A stretch of 64,000 nucleotides of DNA from Blastopirellula sp. J2-11. Its GTDB lineage: Bacteria > Planctomycetota > Planctomycetia > Pirellulales > Pirellulaceae. Both the position numbers and the translations under genes were made by a program. Under the pieces are notes generated by a model. It worked only from the letters and a program-made list of their open reading frames with translations, did no database searches and was not told the origin of the DNA. Of this stretch, positions 33,997-42,997 are shown piece after piece (position 1 is the stretch's first letter; each line of letters starts with the position of its first letter). The stretch is taken from NCBI RefSeq assembly GCF_024584705.1, contig NZ_CP097384.1, forward strand, positions 1,178,001-1,242,000, given 5' to 3'.

Positions 33997-36337
33997 ATTT
34001 GTCCGACGTATCCACTTTCGCCCAGAACGGATGTTGGCGGTCGGCTCTTGTGCGAACGTCTTCGAGCATAACTTCGGCGGTTGGTTTTAGTTCGCGATCG
34101 AAGCTGCGGCGATCGATGTTGATCGTCGCGCGTTTGCTGAAATCGACCATCTCAGGCGTAAAATAAACGGTGGCGCCCCCCGACTTGGATTGGACCGAGA
34201 CGCCGTTGGTGGCCAAGATTTTCGCTTCGATATCGGTGGTCGTCGCGCGGGGCTGCGGCCATTCGGCAGGCAAGACTTGCCCGCGCTGCGGAAGGTCACG
34301 AACTTCGACCCAATAGAAAAAGTTGTCCCAGGGTCGCATCGTCGAGAGTTCGAACTCTTTTGGCGTGAAGTTTCGCTGGTGGATCCCCATCCAGGTGAAC
34401 ATTTCCTGGATCTCTTCTTGGAAGTGCTCATGACCGCGACCGAGATACTCGACCACGGTGACGTCCATATTGTTTTTTTGCAGGTAGCGATCCCAGTCGC
34501 GAGCGTTCTTCTCCAGCTTGTTGCCGTCAAACTGACCATGGACAAAGTACATCGGCACGTAGCGCGCGTTTTCCCAATAGCGAGAGACGTATTTATCGGC
34601 GGTAGCGACAAGCGGCAGCACGCCAGCCCACAGATCAGGATGAGCCAAGCCGATATCCCACGCAGCGTCTCCCCCCATCGAATGTCCCGTGAGGAAGACG
34701 CGGTCGGTATCGATTGAGAAGCGGCGCATGGCGCTGCGTAATGACTTCAGAACGGCGGCATGCTCTTGAGCCGAGTACTGATAGTTGAACTGATGCTCTT
34801 CGCGCCAGACGGGGGCGATCACGATATAGCCGTGACGAGTCGCCTGGCCGAGCCGCATGCCGAGCTCTTTGTTGTATGCGCCGGCCCACCAGTCGATCTG
34901 CTGTTCGGGCGTCGTGCCGCCGTTTAACGTGACGATGGTCGGATAGCGTCGATAGGGATCGTAGTCAGGCGGAAGCTGTACGTAGTATTGAAAGTCGTCG
35001 TGCCCCGTGATGCCGGGAGCGGTCATCAGCGTGTAGCCAGGTATCTCGGACTCGCTGAGCGCTTCGTCTTCGCTCCGCGGGGGCTTCATATTCAGGATGA
35101 TCTTGGCCAGATAATCCGGGGTACCGGCTTCCATCGACTCTAGTTGTTTCAAGATGCCGGCTTTGTCGACTTCGACTCGGTTCGAGAGATACTGCTGGGC
35201 GAGTCCGCGAACTTCATAAGCGCTCAGCGCGACGGCCAGATTTTGCGTGCCGTTGTTGGCGCCCAGGATCCAGCCGCTGATTGCGAGCGAAAGTTTTTCT
35301 TCGGCGGAGAGCGCGGCGTCGTCGGCCAATCGCATGAAGTCGGTCAGACGATTGATCGTGTTGATCGAACAGTCGGTTTTGATCTCGTTGACCGCGATAT
35401 CCACTTGCGGTTTTTTCGCCGGATCGGCGAACTCAGCCGCGTATTTTTCGAGCAGTTCGACGGCGCGAACACGGCGCTGCGAGACAGAGTCGTACTCCGA
35501 GAGCATTTGCCGCACTTTCAATAGCGTTTCGCCTGCGACTCCTTCATCCGGAAACCTGGATAGCATCTGGTAGGAGAGCGTGTGTTGTCCCGACGATTGT
35601 CGCAGTTCAATCTCGCGAATCAAGTTTTGCGAAGCAAGTTGTCGTAAACCGCTGATTTGCTTTTTCAAATCGGAAAGTTCCGGGAAGTCGCGAATTACTT
35701 CCGCCAGCTCCAGAGCGGCGTCTTGATAACGCTCTCCTTGCAGGTAGAGACGGACGATTTTCAGCCGTTGATCGGCGTCCGACGAGTCCAACTGCTGCCG
35801 CAAGATCTTGCTGAGAGTTTCGCGCGGAATGCTGCTGGTGCGCATCCGCATGTCCCAAACGTAAGAATGCGAGGCTTGCAACCCTTCGACCTTGGTCCAG
35901 CGGGGCGTGATTTCGGTAATCCCTTGAATCACGTCAATCTTGCCGCGGGCGGTATCCATCGAATAGATGCGACGTCCCCATTGGTCAAAAGGGGTGATCC
36001 GAATGCTGGCGCCGATGATCGCGACGCGCTCCCCCTTTGGCGGAACCCGCTGCTCGATATAGATATGCTCTTCGAGCGCCGGCGGCGACGGTTGGACGTT
36101 TTTAACCAGATAGCTGGGGACATAGACCCGGCGGAGGTCATCGTCGGCGATGACGATCAACTGCAACGCGACGGCGCCTGCGGCGCTGTTGTCAAAGACT
36201 CCTTCGCCGATCGAAGCGATCTTGCCGAGCTTGCCTTCGATGGTCATCCCGTTCTTCAACTGCAAAATATCGGCCGTCGCCGACGAGAGGAGCAGTGCGG
36301 AAAACAGGAGAGCGGCAAGCGGTAGGCGGATAGTCAT
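33995..36337 (-). CDS. Large secreted alpha/beta hydrolase
   Basis: A 780-residue protein. A signal peptide (L-P-L-A-A-L-L-F-S-A-L-L-L-S-S-A-T-A) leads into D-I-L-Q-L-K-N-G-M-T-I-E-G-K-L, a small beta domain common at the N terminus of planctomycete secreted proteins. A helical, TPR-like middle follows. The alpha/beta-hydrolase domain (about 460-680) has the nucleophile elbow G-H-S-M-G-G, an oxyanion stretch and G-R-G-H-E-H-F, the likely catalytic His. An esterase or peptidase of the polyhydroxybutyrate-depolymerase kind is likely. ATG 36352 is a second possible start. Confidence 0.72.
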   Translation of the reverse strand: MTIRLPLAALLFSALLLSSATADILQLKNGMTIEGKLGKIASIGEGVFDNSAAGAVALQLIVIADDDLRRVYVPSYLVKNVQPSPPALEEHIYIEQRVPPKGERVAIIGASIRITPFDQWGRRIYSMDTARGKIDVIQGITEITPRWTKVEGLQASHSYVWDMRMRTSSIPRETLSKILRQQLDSSDADQRLKIVRLYLQGERYQDAALELAEVIRDFPELSDLKKQISGLRQLASQNLIREIELRQSSGQHTLSYQMLSRFPDEGVAGETLLKVRQMLSEYDSVSQRRVRAVELLEKYAAEFADPAKKPQVDIAVNEIKTDCSINTINRLTDFMRLADDAALSAEEKLSLAISGWILGANNGTQNLAVALSAYEVRGLAQQYLSNRVEVDKAGILKQLESMEAGTPDYLAKIILNMKPPRSEDEALSESEIPGYTLMTAPGITGHDDFQYYVQLPPDYDPYRRYPTIVTLNGGTTPEQQIDWWAGAYNKELGMRLGQATRHGYIVIAPVWREEHQFNYQYSAQEHAAVLKSLRSAMRRFSIDTDRVFLTGHSMGGDAAWDIGLAHPDLWAGVLPLVATADKYVSRYWENARYVPMYFVHGQFDGNKLEKNARDWDRYLQKNNMDVTVVEYLGRGHEHFQEEIQEMFTWMGIHQRNFTPKEFELSTMRPWDNFFYWVEVRDLPQRGQVLPAEWPQPRATTTDIEAKILATNGVSVQSKSGGATVYFTPEMVDFSKRATINIDRRSFDRELKPTAEVMLEDVRTRADRQHPFWAKVDTSDK

Positions 36338-36487
36338 GCAATCAGTCGACATTGGAAGAGGCGAAGAGAAGACGGGGAATTGTATCTCTCTAGACCGCAA
36401 AAGAAGGGCGGTCCTCTCACTTCATTGTCAACGAGTTGACCGGTGGGTCAACAAAATCGCTAGAATCGGCCGAAATAGAACGCATTT

Positions 36488-36889
36488 CTTCGTATCCGAA
36501 GCGCGAGTTTTGAGGTTGCGCTATTTCGAATCAATCGAACACTAGCCCGCCAGCGCCAGCGAGGGAATACGGCTCGCCACTTCAATCCGTGTTAGGATCG
36601 CCAACTCTATTCCCTCCCTCGCGCTTTTTGAAGTTGCGCTCTTTGGCCGAACGGATTCCGGTTGGCCCGGATAGCTCCGCTATCGGGGCCGACGAAGTCT
36701 CGGTAGGAGGCGTCGAGCCGCGGTCGGACTTACTTCGGTGGTCGCTATACCGTTTGGAAATGGCGAAAAGCCCCCGAACTGCTTACCAGGAACCAATGCC
36801 TCTTACGGCTGCGCCGCTGCGGATAGCGGAGCTATCGCGGCCAACCAGGGAAAGAGCGCAACCTCAAAACTCACGCTTCGGCTATGAAG
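36488..36889. repeat. 402-bp palindromic element with 35-bp terminal inverted repeats
   Basis: The ends 36488-36522 and 36855-36889 are inverted copies of each other with 32 of 35 bases matching; the shared core is GTTTTGAGGTTGCGCT. Inside lie two smaller inverted repeats: 36545-36567 with a degenerate partner near 36608-36625, and 36660-36684 with 36822-36846 (two mismatches in 25). The same end sequence and the same first inner hairpin recur near 42.8, 52.3-52.9 and 60.3-60.6 kb. No coding frame is evident. It fills most of the 596-base gap between the hydrolase and the next gene. Confidence 0.75.
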
Positions 36890-36933
36890 AAGGAGGAGCG
36901 ACGAATTGAAGTAGGCGGAACAACCGTGCAAAA

Positions 36934-37245
36934 CTAGTTGGCGCTAAACGAGATGGAAGCGCTGACGTCGCGCGAGATCGGATCGGCCATGAACCGCTGA
37001 TAGCAATCGCGGCACATTTGGAAGTTGCGTTCCAGGTGTTCTTCGTGCAACGTCGGATCATCCAGGCTTTGAATCTTTTCGAGCGCGTCGGAGATCGCGG
37101 ACAGATGATCGTGGTCGGTGTCGTGAAGATCGTACTCGTCAAGTTGCGGTTCGATCTCAAGGAAGGCAGTCAAGCGAACGATAAAACAGGGATCGGTCGC
37201 TTTGTCAAAAACTTGCTGACAGCAATGGCAAGCATATTGACTCAT
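36934..37245 (-). CDS. Small Cys-rich protein, unknown family
   Basis: A 103-residue soluble protein. The N terminus has A-C-H-C-C-Q-Q-V-F-D and the C-terminal half C-R-D-C-Y-Q-R-F, two C-x-x-C-like pairs that could bind zinc. The middle is acidic (D-E-Y-D-L-H-D-T-D-H-D-H). I do not recognise the family. A good reading frame with ATG start; no close operon partner. Confidence 0.55.
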   Translation of the reverse strand: MSQYACHCCQQVFDKATDPCFIVRLTAFLEIEPQLDEYDLHDTDHDHLSAISDALEKIQSLDDPTLHEEHLERNFQMCRDCYQRFMADPISRDVSASISFSAN

Positions 37246-37376
37246 ACAGCGTTCCCTTCGTGAGGCGAGGAGGAGAGCGATTCAGCGACTTCATGTCAGC
37301 AGCAGACTCCATCCTAACGTCGCTCGAACGCGAGGAGCAATACGAATTGAGCGAAAAAGAATGCGGCATATCGCGC

Positions 37377-37410
37377 AAAAAAAAGCCACGACGCGATAGC
37401 GTCACGGCTT
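37377..37410 (-). terminator. Rho-independent terminator of the ferredoxin gene
   Basis: On the minus strand, 37410-37399 pairs with 37394-37383 over 12 bases including two G-U pairs, with a four-base loop, and is followed by a run of eight T (37384-37377). It lies about 50 bases after the ferredoxin stop. Confidence 0.75.
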
Positions 37411-37458
37411 GGTGATTGATTGGATAGCTGCAATGCAAGCGACGATCGCAACGCGACT

Positions 37459-37740
37459 TTAGTTGTCGTCGACGAGCGGTTCTTTTTTCTCGGTGATTAC
37501 TTCGCACTGCGGCGCCATCTCGGCGTTCAGTTCGACAAAGCCCTGCCATTCTTCAGGCACGTTGTCTTCGTGGAAGATCGCTTCGACCGGGCACTCCGGT
37601 ACGCACGCTTCGCAGTCGATGCACTCTTCCGGGTGAATGTAGAGGATCTTGTCCCCTTCATAGAAACATTCCACCGGGCAAACGACCACACAATCGGTGT
37701 ACTTGCACCCAAAGCAGGGTTGGCAAACTACGTGAGTCAT
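37459..37740 (-). CDS. Ferredoxin, two-cluster (FdxA-like)
   Basis: A 93-residue ferredoxin. It opens [24 protein letters not shown] with the Cys spacing of a 7Fe/8Fe ferredoxin first cluster. The second cluster site is [12 protein letters not shown]. The tail (residues 60-93) resembles that of the FdxA 7Fe ferredoxins. It carries electrons in the cytoplasm; a siroheme sulfite reductase is encoded at 50270, but a partner cannot be assigned. ATG 37740 is the family start. It faces away from an ECF sigma gene. Confidence 0.9.
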   Translation of the reverse strand: MTHVVCQPCFGCKYTDCVVVCPVECFYEGDKILYIHPEECIDCEACVPECPVEAIFHEDNVPEEWQGFVELNAEMAPQCEVITEKKEPLVDDN

Positions 37741-37890
37741 CGCTTTTCCTATTCTCCTCGCGAATGCGTCGCTAAATGACGGCGGCCCCGCTCGCAAGTC
37801 GGAGCAAAAATAAAATCTTTGCAGATTATTCCGCGAGCGGCAATTTCGCCGAAAGTCTTAATCCAGAACAGCTTTACCGTAAGTTATCCC

Positions 37891-37899
37891 TGCTATAAT
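37891..37899 (+). promoter_or_regulatory. Extended -10 promoter for the ECF sigma gene
   Basis: TGCTATAAT is a perfect extended -10 box. It is 30 bases upstream of the first start codon at 37929. No good -35 box stands 17 bases upstream, which fits an extended -10 promoter. Confidence 0.5.
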
Positions 37900-37928
37900 A
37901 GGCTGTCAAGATAGACTGCCGGGATCAA

Positions 37929-38612
37929 ATGCTCAGCGCAATCTTGCCTCAGGAGGGGGCTCCAAATAGAATCCCGCCAGGGTGGAGTTTCTTCCATCCG
38001 GCTGAATTTTCACTCCCTTGCGAGGCCGATGTGGCCCTAACTGATACGGATCGCAAATTGCTCGAGAGCTGTCTGGACGGGGAGCCGTGCGCTTGGGAAG
38101 CGCTCGTCGATCGGTTCATTGGGCTAGTCGTGCACGTCGTGGATCACACGGCGCGGGCCAAGGGAGTCGAAATTACGGTCGAAGATCGGGAAGATTTGGC
38201 GGCCGACGTGTTCGCTCGACTCGTACGCAAAGATTTTCGCGCTCTGCGAAATTTTCGCCGTAAATGCTCGCTTGCAACCTATCTGACGGTGATCGCTCGA
38301 CGTGTGACCATTCGGCAGTTGCATCGCCGAATTCGTGAACGATCGCTGCAATTCGCTCTCAACGGCGAGACAAAAACGCCGGTGACCTGGACGGTAGAGA
38401 AACGGATCGAAGATCGCGACCAGATCGAAGCCTGGTTAGAGTCGCTCTCCGGACTCGAAGCTGAAGTGGTTCGCCGATTTCATCTCGAAGGGCTCTCTTA
38501 CGAAGAAATTAGTCGACAATTGGGGATCCCGGTCAATTCGATTGGCCCGACTCTCTCGCGAGCACGCTTGAAGATCCGCCGCAACAATTCGGCCGATTCC
38601 GTTTTCCAATAG
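37929..38612 (+). CDS. ECF-family RNA polymerase sigma factor
   Basis: A 227-residue sigma factor. Region 2 spans about residues 45-125 (W-E-A-L-V-D-R-F-I-G-L-V-V-H-V-V, then D-L-A-A-D-V-F-A-R-L-V, then S-L-A-T-Y-L-T-V-I-A-R-R). Region 4 has G-L-E-A-E-V-V-R-R-F-H-L-E-G-L-S-Y-E-E-I-S. It has no regions 1 or 3. No anti-sigma gene is adjacent; the divergent neighbour is a ferredoxin. An internal GTG at 38031, close to where homology begins, is another possible start. Confidence 0.82.
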   Translation: MLSAILPQEGAPNRIPPGWSFFHPAEFSLPCEADVALTDTDRKLLESCLDGEPCAWEALVDRFIGLVVHVVDHTARAKGVEITVEDREDLAADVFARLVRKDFRALRNFRRKCSLATYLTVIARRVTIRQLHRRIRERSLQFALNGETKTPVTWTVEKRIEDRDQIEAWLESLSGLEAEVVRRFHLEGLSYEEISRQLGIPVNSIGPTLSRARLKIRRNNSADSVFQ

Positions 38613-38683
38613 AACCGGTTTTCTGGAAGAGCCGCGTCGGCAGAGTGCTAGCCCAATTGTCCTGCCCGCGCGACCGGACCTAA

Positions 38684-40141
38684 CTATTGTTTTGGCTTTT
38701 CTGGAGGGAGTCGCACCATGATCGCCGGCGGCGTCCAGATTTGCTCGACAATTTCGGCGTCAGGATTGTAGGTGCGCAAAATCAGATAGAAACTCCCTTG
38801 GGGAGCTGGCAGCCAATTTTTCGCCGCGGCGCCCGAGAGCGCCTCGTGCTGGATTAAGATCTTCACCCCTTCGTTCTTATCAGACTTTGCGCTAATCATG
38901 CGACTGGTGATTGAATAGCGTTCCAGGGGATTCTCGACCAAGTTCGCATCGCCACTGTACATCGTGATCGACCAGAAGGCCTTGGCCGGCGGGAGTTTTC
39001 CGGGGGGAAAAGAAAGCTCGTATTTTTTCGCGCCGGTCAGTTTCTTTCCCTCGGCGTCGACGTGAGCGACCAAAAAGACCGATTCGGCCGGATCGCTGGC
39101 GACGATGCCCCCAAGCGATTGCTGCGCTGCGCGAACCAGATATTCACCTTTGTCGCCTGCTCGTCCGAGCGCAGGAGGCGGATATTTCCAGCCATTGATG
39201 ACCACCGCGTCGGGGTCGTCGAGCAATGCCTTCTCTAAGATTTTCTGCCCATCGACCGCGGCGCGAGCGAGTCCAGCTTGATAGGCGGGATCGAGTTTGG
39301 CGACGTTTTGTCCCGGACCAATCTTAAGCGTCGCAAATAGATCGATCAGCCCTTGCTGCGTCTTGGGCGGGGGATTTTCGGAGAGCGCTCGATTGATCGT
39401 CTTCCAGACGGCCAGCGGATCATTGGCCGGATCGAGCGGTTGCCAGACGTCGCGGGTTTCGGGCAATGAAACGTTGTTTTTCCCCCAGTACGACAGCGGC
39501 GTCAGCTTGTACTGGGCTTGGAGTTCTCGGACGTACATCACGTCTTGCGGACTGTAAACGAGCGTTCGCCCCATCACCAAAACCCAGGGAGTGGGCGATT
39601 TGGCCAATGCGATCACGCCGCTTGGCAACGCGTCGGCGAAGTCTGGTCCGACAATGGCAAAATTGCCAGGCCCACTGCCGTTCGTCCGTTGTCCAACCGA
39701 GGCGAAATTGTCGGAATTAAACGCCGCAAATTCAAACGAGTAGTAGCGATCGGCCATGTCGGGGATCGACAAAATCACCGGCTCGCGGGAAACGTCGACC
39801 CAGGCGATCGAATAGAGCGTGTCGTTGTTGGGACTGCCGCCGTCCCGGTACTTGGCGGTGGTCAGACGTTTGGCGTGAAAAAAATGATTGACCGCCGCGT
39901 AGGCGCTCTTCCCCTTTTCGCTCGGTTCGGCGACCCACTTCCAGCGGAGCTGGGCGTTGTAGTAATACGGAAACGCATAGGTGTAAGCGGTGATGCCGAC
40001 GCTGCGCGCATACTCTTCTTTCCAAGCCGATGTCGCGACCGGCGCAGCGGTTTTGGGCTGCGGCGCATTTTGAGCGCGAACCCAAACGCCGCCGGAGGTG
40101 ACGAGAAGGGCGAAGATCAGCAGTGATTCGTTACGCAGCAT
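38684..40141 (-). CDS. DUF1254/DUF1214 secreted protein
   Basis: A 485-residue secreted protein with signal peptide (L-L-I-F-A-L-L-V-T-S-G-G-V-W-V-R-A-Q). It contains Y-A-F-P-Y-Y-Y-N-A-Q-L, then N-N-D-T-L-Y-S-I-A-W-V-D, and Y-Y-S-F-E-F-A-A-F-N-S-D-N-F, the DUF1254 pattern, followed by a C-terminal DUF1214 part with F-W-S-I-T-M-Y-S. These proteins are widespread but of unknown activity. It converges with the ECF sigma gene and stands divergent from ilvD. Confidence 0.85.
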   Translation of the reverse strand: MLRNESLLIFALLVTSGGVWVRAQNAPQPKTAAPVATSAWKEEYARSVGITAYTYAFPYYYNAQLRWKWVAEPSEKGKSAYAAVNHFFHAKRLTTAKYRDGGSPNNDTLYSIAWVDVSREPVILSIPDMADRYYSFEFAAFNSDNFASVGQRTNGSGPGNFAIVGPDFADALPSGVIALAKSPTPWVLVMGRTLVYSPQDVMYVRELQAQYKLTPLSYWGKNNVSLPETRDVWQPLDPANDPLAVWKTINRALSENPPPKTQQGLIDLFATLKIGPGQNVAKLDPAYQAGLARAAVDGQKILEKALLDDPDAVVINGWKYPPPALGRAGDKGEYLVRAAQQSLGGIVASDPAESVFLVAHVDAEGKKLTGAKKYELSFPPGKLPPAKAFWSITMYSGDANLVENPLERYSITSRMISAKSDKNEGVKILIQHEALSGAAAKNWLPAPQGSFYLILRTYNPDAEIVEQIWTPPAIMVRLPPEKPKQ

Positions 40142-40387
40142 CAGTGGCTTACAAGTCTGGTATTGGGAAAATCCGTTTATTATTCCCTCGATACGGCAAT
40201 AGGGAATTATAGGTCGTGGAAATTCGCGGCAATCGTTGAGAAATCGTTATAACCAGACATTCGGTTGGATTTTTCGCGCCTGAAGTGGGGCTTTCCCCGC
40301 TTTCTAGTCAGCCGGACAAAAGCCAGCTAAAATGCGTAATTCTTTCTACCCCCCATTCCTCTCGCAAGTGAACTGAAGGAGCGTTTG

Positions 40388-42070
<1,683 letters not shown>

Positions 42071-42097
42071 GTTTGGAGGACGAAACTATTCCTTTTC

Positions 42098-42224
42098 GTA
42101 GCCCGCTGGGAAATGCGGACGGATAAAATGCCTAATGTCTAATGAAGATTGAAGGATCAAGTCGTTTCTTCCTTCAATTAGACATTCGTCATTCCAATGG
42201 AGGCCGCATTTCCCCGCGGGCTAC
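42098..42224. repeat. Nested hairpin after ilvD
   Basis: Outer arms 42098-42118 and 42204-42224 are inverted repeats with 20 of 21 bases matching (GTAGCCCGC...AAATGCGG). Inner arms around 42134-42155 and 42167-42190 share AATGTCTAAT and TTGAAGGA in inverted order. The unit may end ilvD transcription, but the size and sequence resemble the mobile palindromes elsewhere in the window. Confidence 0.6.
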
Positions 42225-42276
42225 AAAGAGAGATGCGTGACGCACCTTGTCGCTACTAATCACAATCCAACCGAGG

Positions 42277-42303
42277 CGACGCTCTAGCGAGCGTCGTTTT
42301 TTT
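42277..42303 (+). terminator. Terminator-like hairpin abutting a start codon
   Basis: CGACGCTC (42277-42284), a TAGC loop and GAGCGTCG (42289-42296) form a perfect eight-base stem, followed by seven T (42297-42303). The next base begins the ATG of the DUF486 gene. The signal could end ilvD transcription or act as an attenuator for the gene behind it. Confidence 0.7.
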
Positions 42304-42705
42304 ATGGCCACCATCGTGCTGCTGATCCTCTCGAACATCTTCATGACGTTCGCCTGGTATGGACATTTGAAATTCAAGAGCAGCGCTCTATGGGTCGTGA
42401 TCTTGGCGAGTTGGGGAATTGCGTTTTTTGAGTATTGTCTGCAAGTGCCAGCCAATCGTTGGGGGCACGAGCGATACAGCGCCGCGCAGCTGAAGATCAT
42501 GCAAGAGGTGATCACGCTGGTCGTCTTTTGCGTCTTCGCGGTGACGTTCCTCCGTGAACCGCTCAAATGGAACTACATCGTCGGGTTCGTGATGATCATC
42601 CTCGCGGTCGTCTTTGTCTTTGGGTTTGATACGCCGAGTAAGGCCGATCATGAAGAGACGCCCAGTGTGATTCAGCGCGAAGATTCTCCGCCGCACTCGG
42701 AGTAA
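42304..42705 (+). CDS. DUF486 family membrane protein
   Basis: A 133-residue inner-membrane protein with four hydrophobic helices (about 3-20, 30-47, 65-85, 90-110). The family opening is clear: I-V-L-L-I-L-S-N-I-F-M-T-F-A-W-Y-G-H-L-K. These proteins resemble short drug/metabolite transporters; substrate unknown. The ATG directly follows a T-run of a terminator-like hairpin, leaving no room for a normal ribosome site. An in-frame TTG at 42247 is the other option. Confidence 0.82.
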   Translation: MATIVLLILSNIFMTFAWYGHLKFKSSALWVVILASWGIAFFEYCLQVPANRWGHERYSAAQLKIMQEVITLVVFCVFAVTFLREPLKWNYIVGFVMIILAVVFVFGFDTPSKADHEETPSVIQREDSPPHSE

Positions 42706-42742
42706 CCATCGTTCCTAGTCTCGTAGCGAGTCCGAGAGACGA

Positions 42743-42876
42743 AACACTAGCAGCCGATGGAATGTGGTCAGCGATACCAACTTGGATTGGAGTGGCCAGC
42801 CGCATTCCATCGGCTGCTAGTGTTCGCTTGGTTCGAGAAAACGCAACCTCAAAACTTGCGCTTCGGGCTACGAAGA
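42743..42876. repeat. Palindrome plus TIR-like end
   Basis: Arms 42743-42767 and 42800-42824 are inverted, 24 of 25 bases matching (AACACTAGCAGCCGATGGAATG). They are followed by CGCAACCTCAAAACTTGCG...GGGCTACGAAG (42842-42875), the same end sequence found inverted in the elements at 36.5, 52.8 and 60.5 kb. It fills the gap between the DUF486 gene and the vWA gene terminator. Confidence 0.65.
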
Positions 42877-42893
42877 GTTTCTCCAGCGGCGCA

Positions 42894-42929
42894 CAAAAAA
42901 AGAGGATGACCAAGCTGGTCATCCTCTTC
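42894..42929 (-). terminator. Rho-independent terminator of the VIT/vWA gene
   Basis: Arms 42928-42916 and 42912-42900 pair perfectly over 13 bases with a three-base loop. On the minus strand a T-run follows (42901-42895). It lies about 70 bases after the stop codon. A second eight-base hairpin (TCGCTCGG/CCGAGCGA) lies between, near 42947-42971. Confidence 0.85.
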
Positions 42930-42997
42930 GGAGGTGTTGTCGATCGCTCGGCGATGCGACCGAGCGACGACGAGGCTAGCCTCTTTGGTTCCGGCCC

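Noticed and set aside
40142-40387. T-box or leader-peptide attenuator before ilvD
   Set aside because: No T-box core, no run of Leu/Val/Ile codons and no terminator hairpin in the region.
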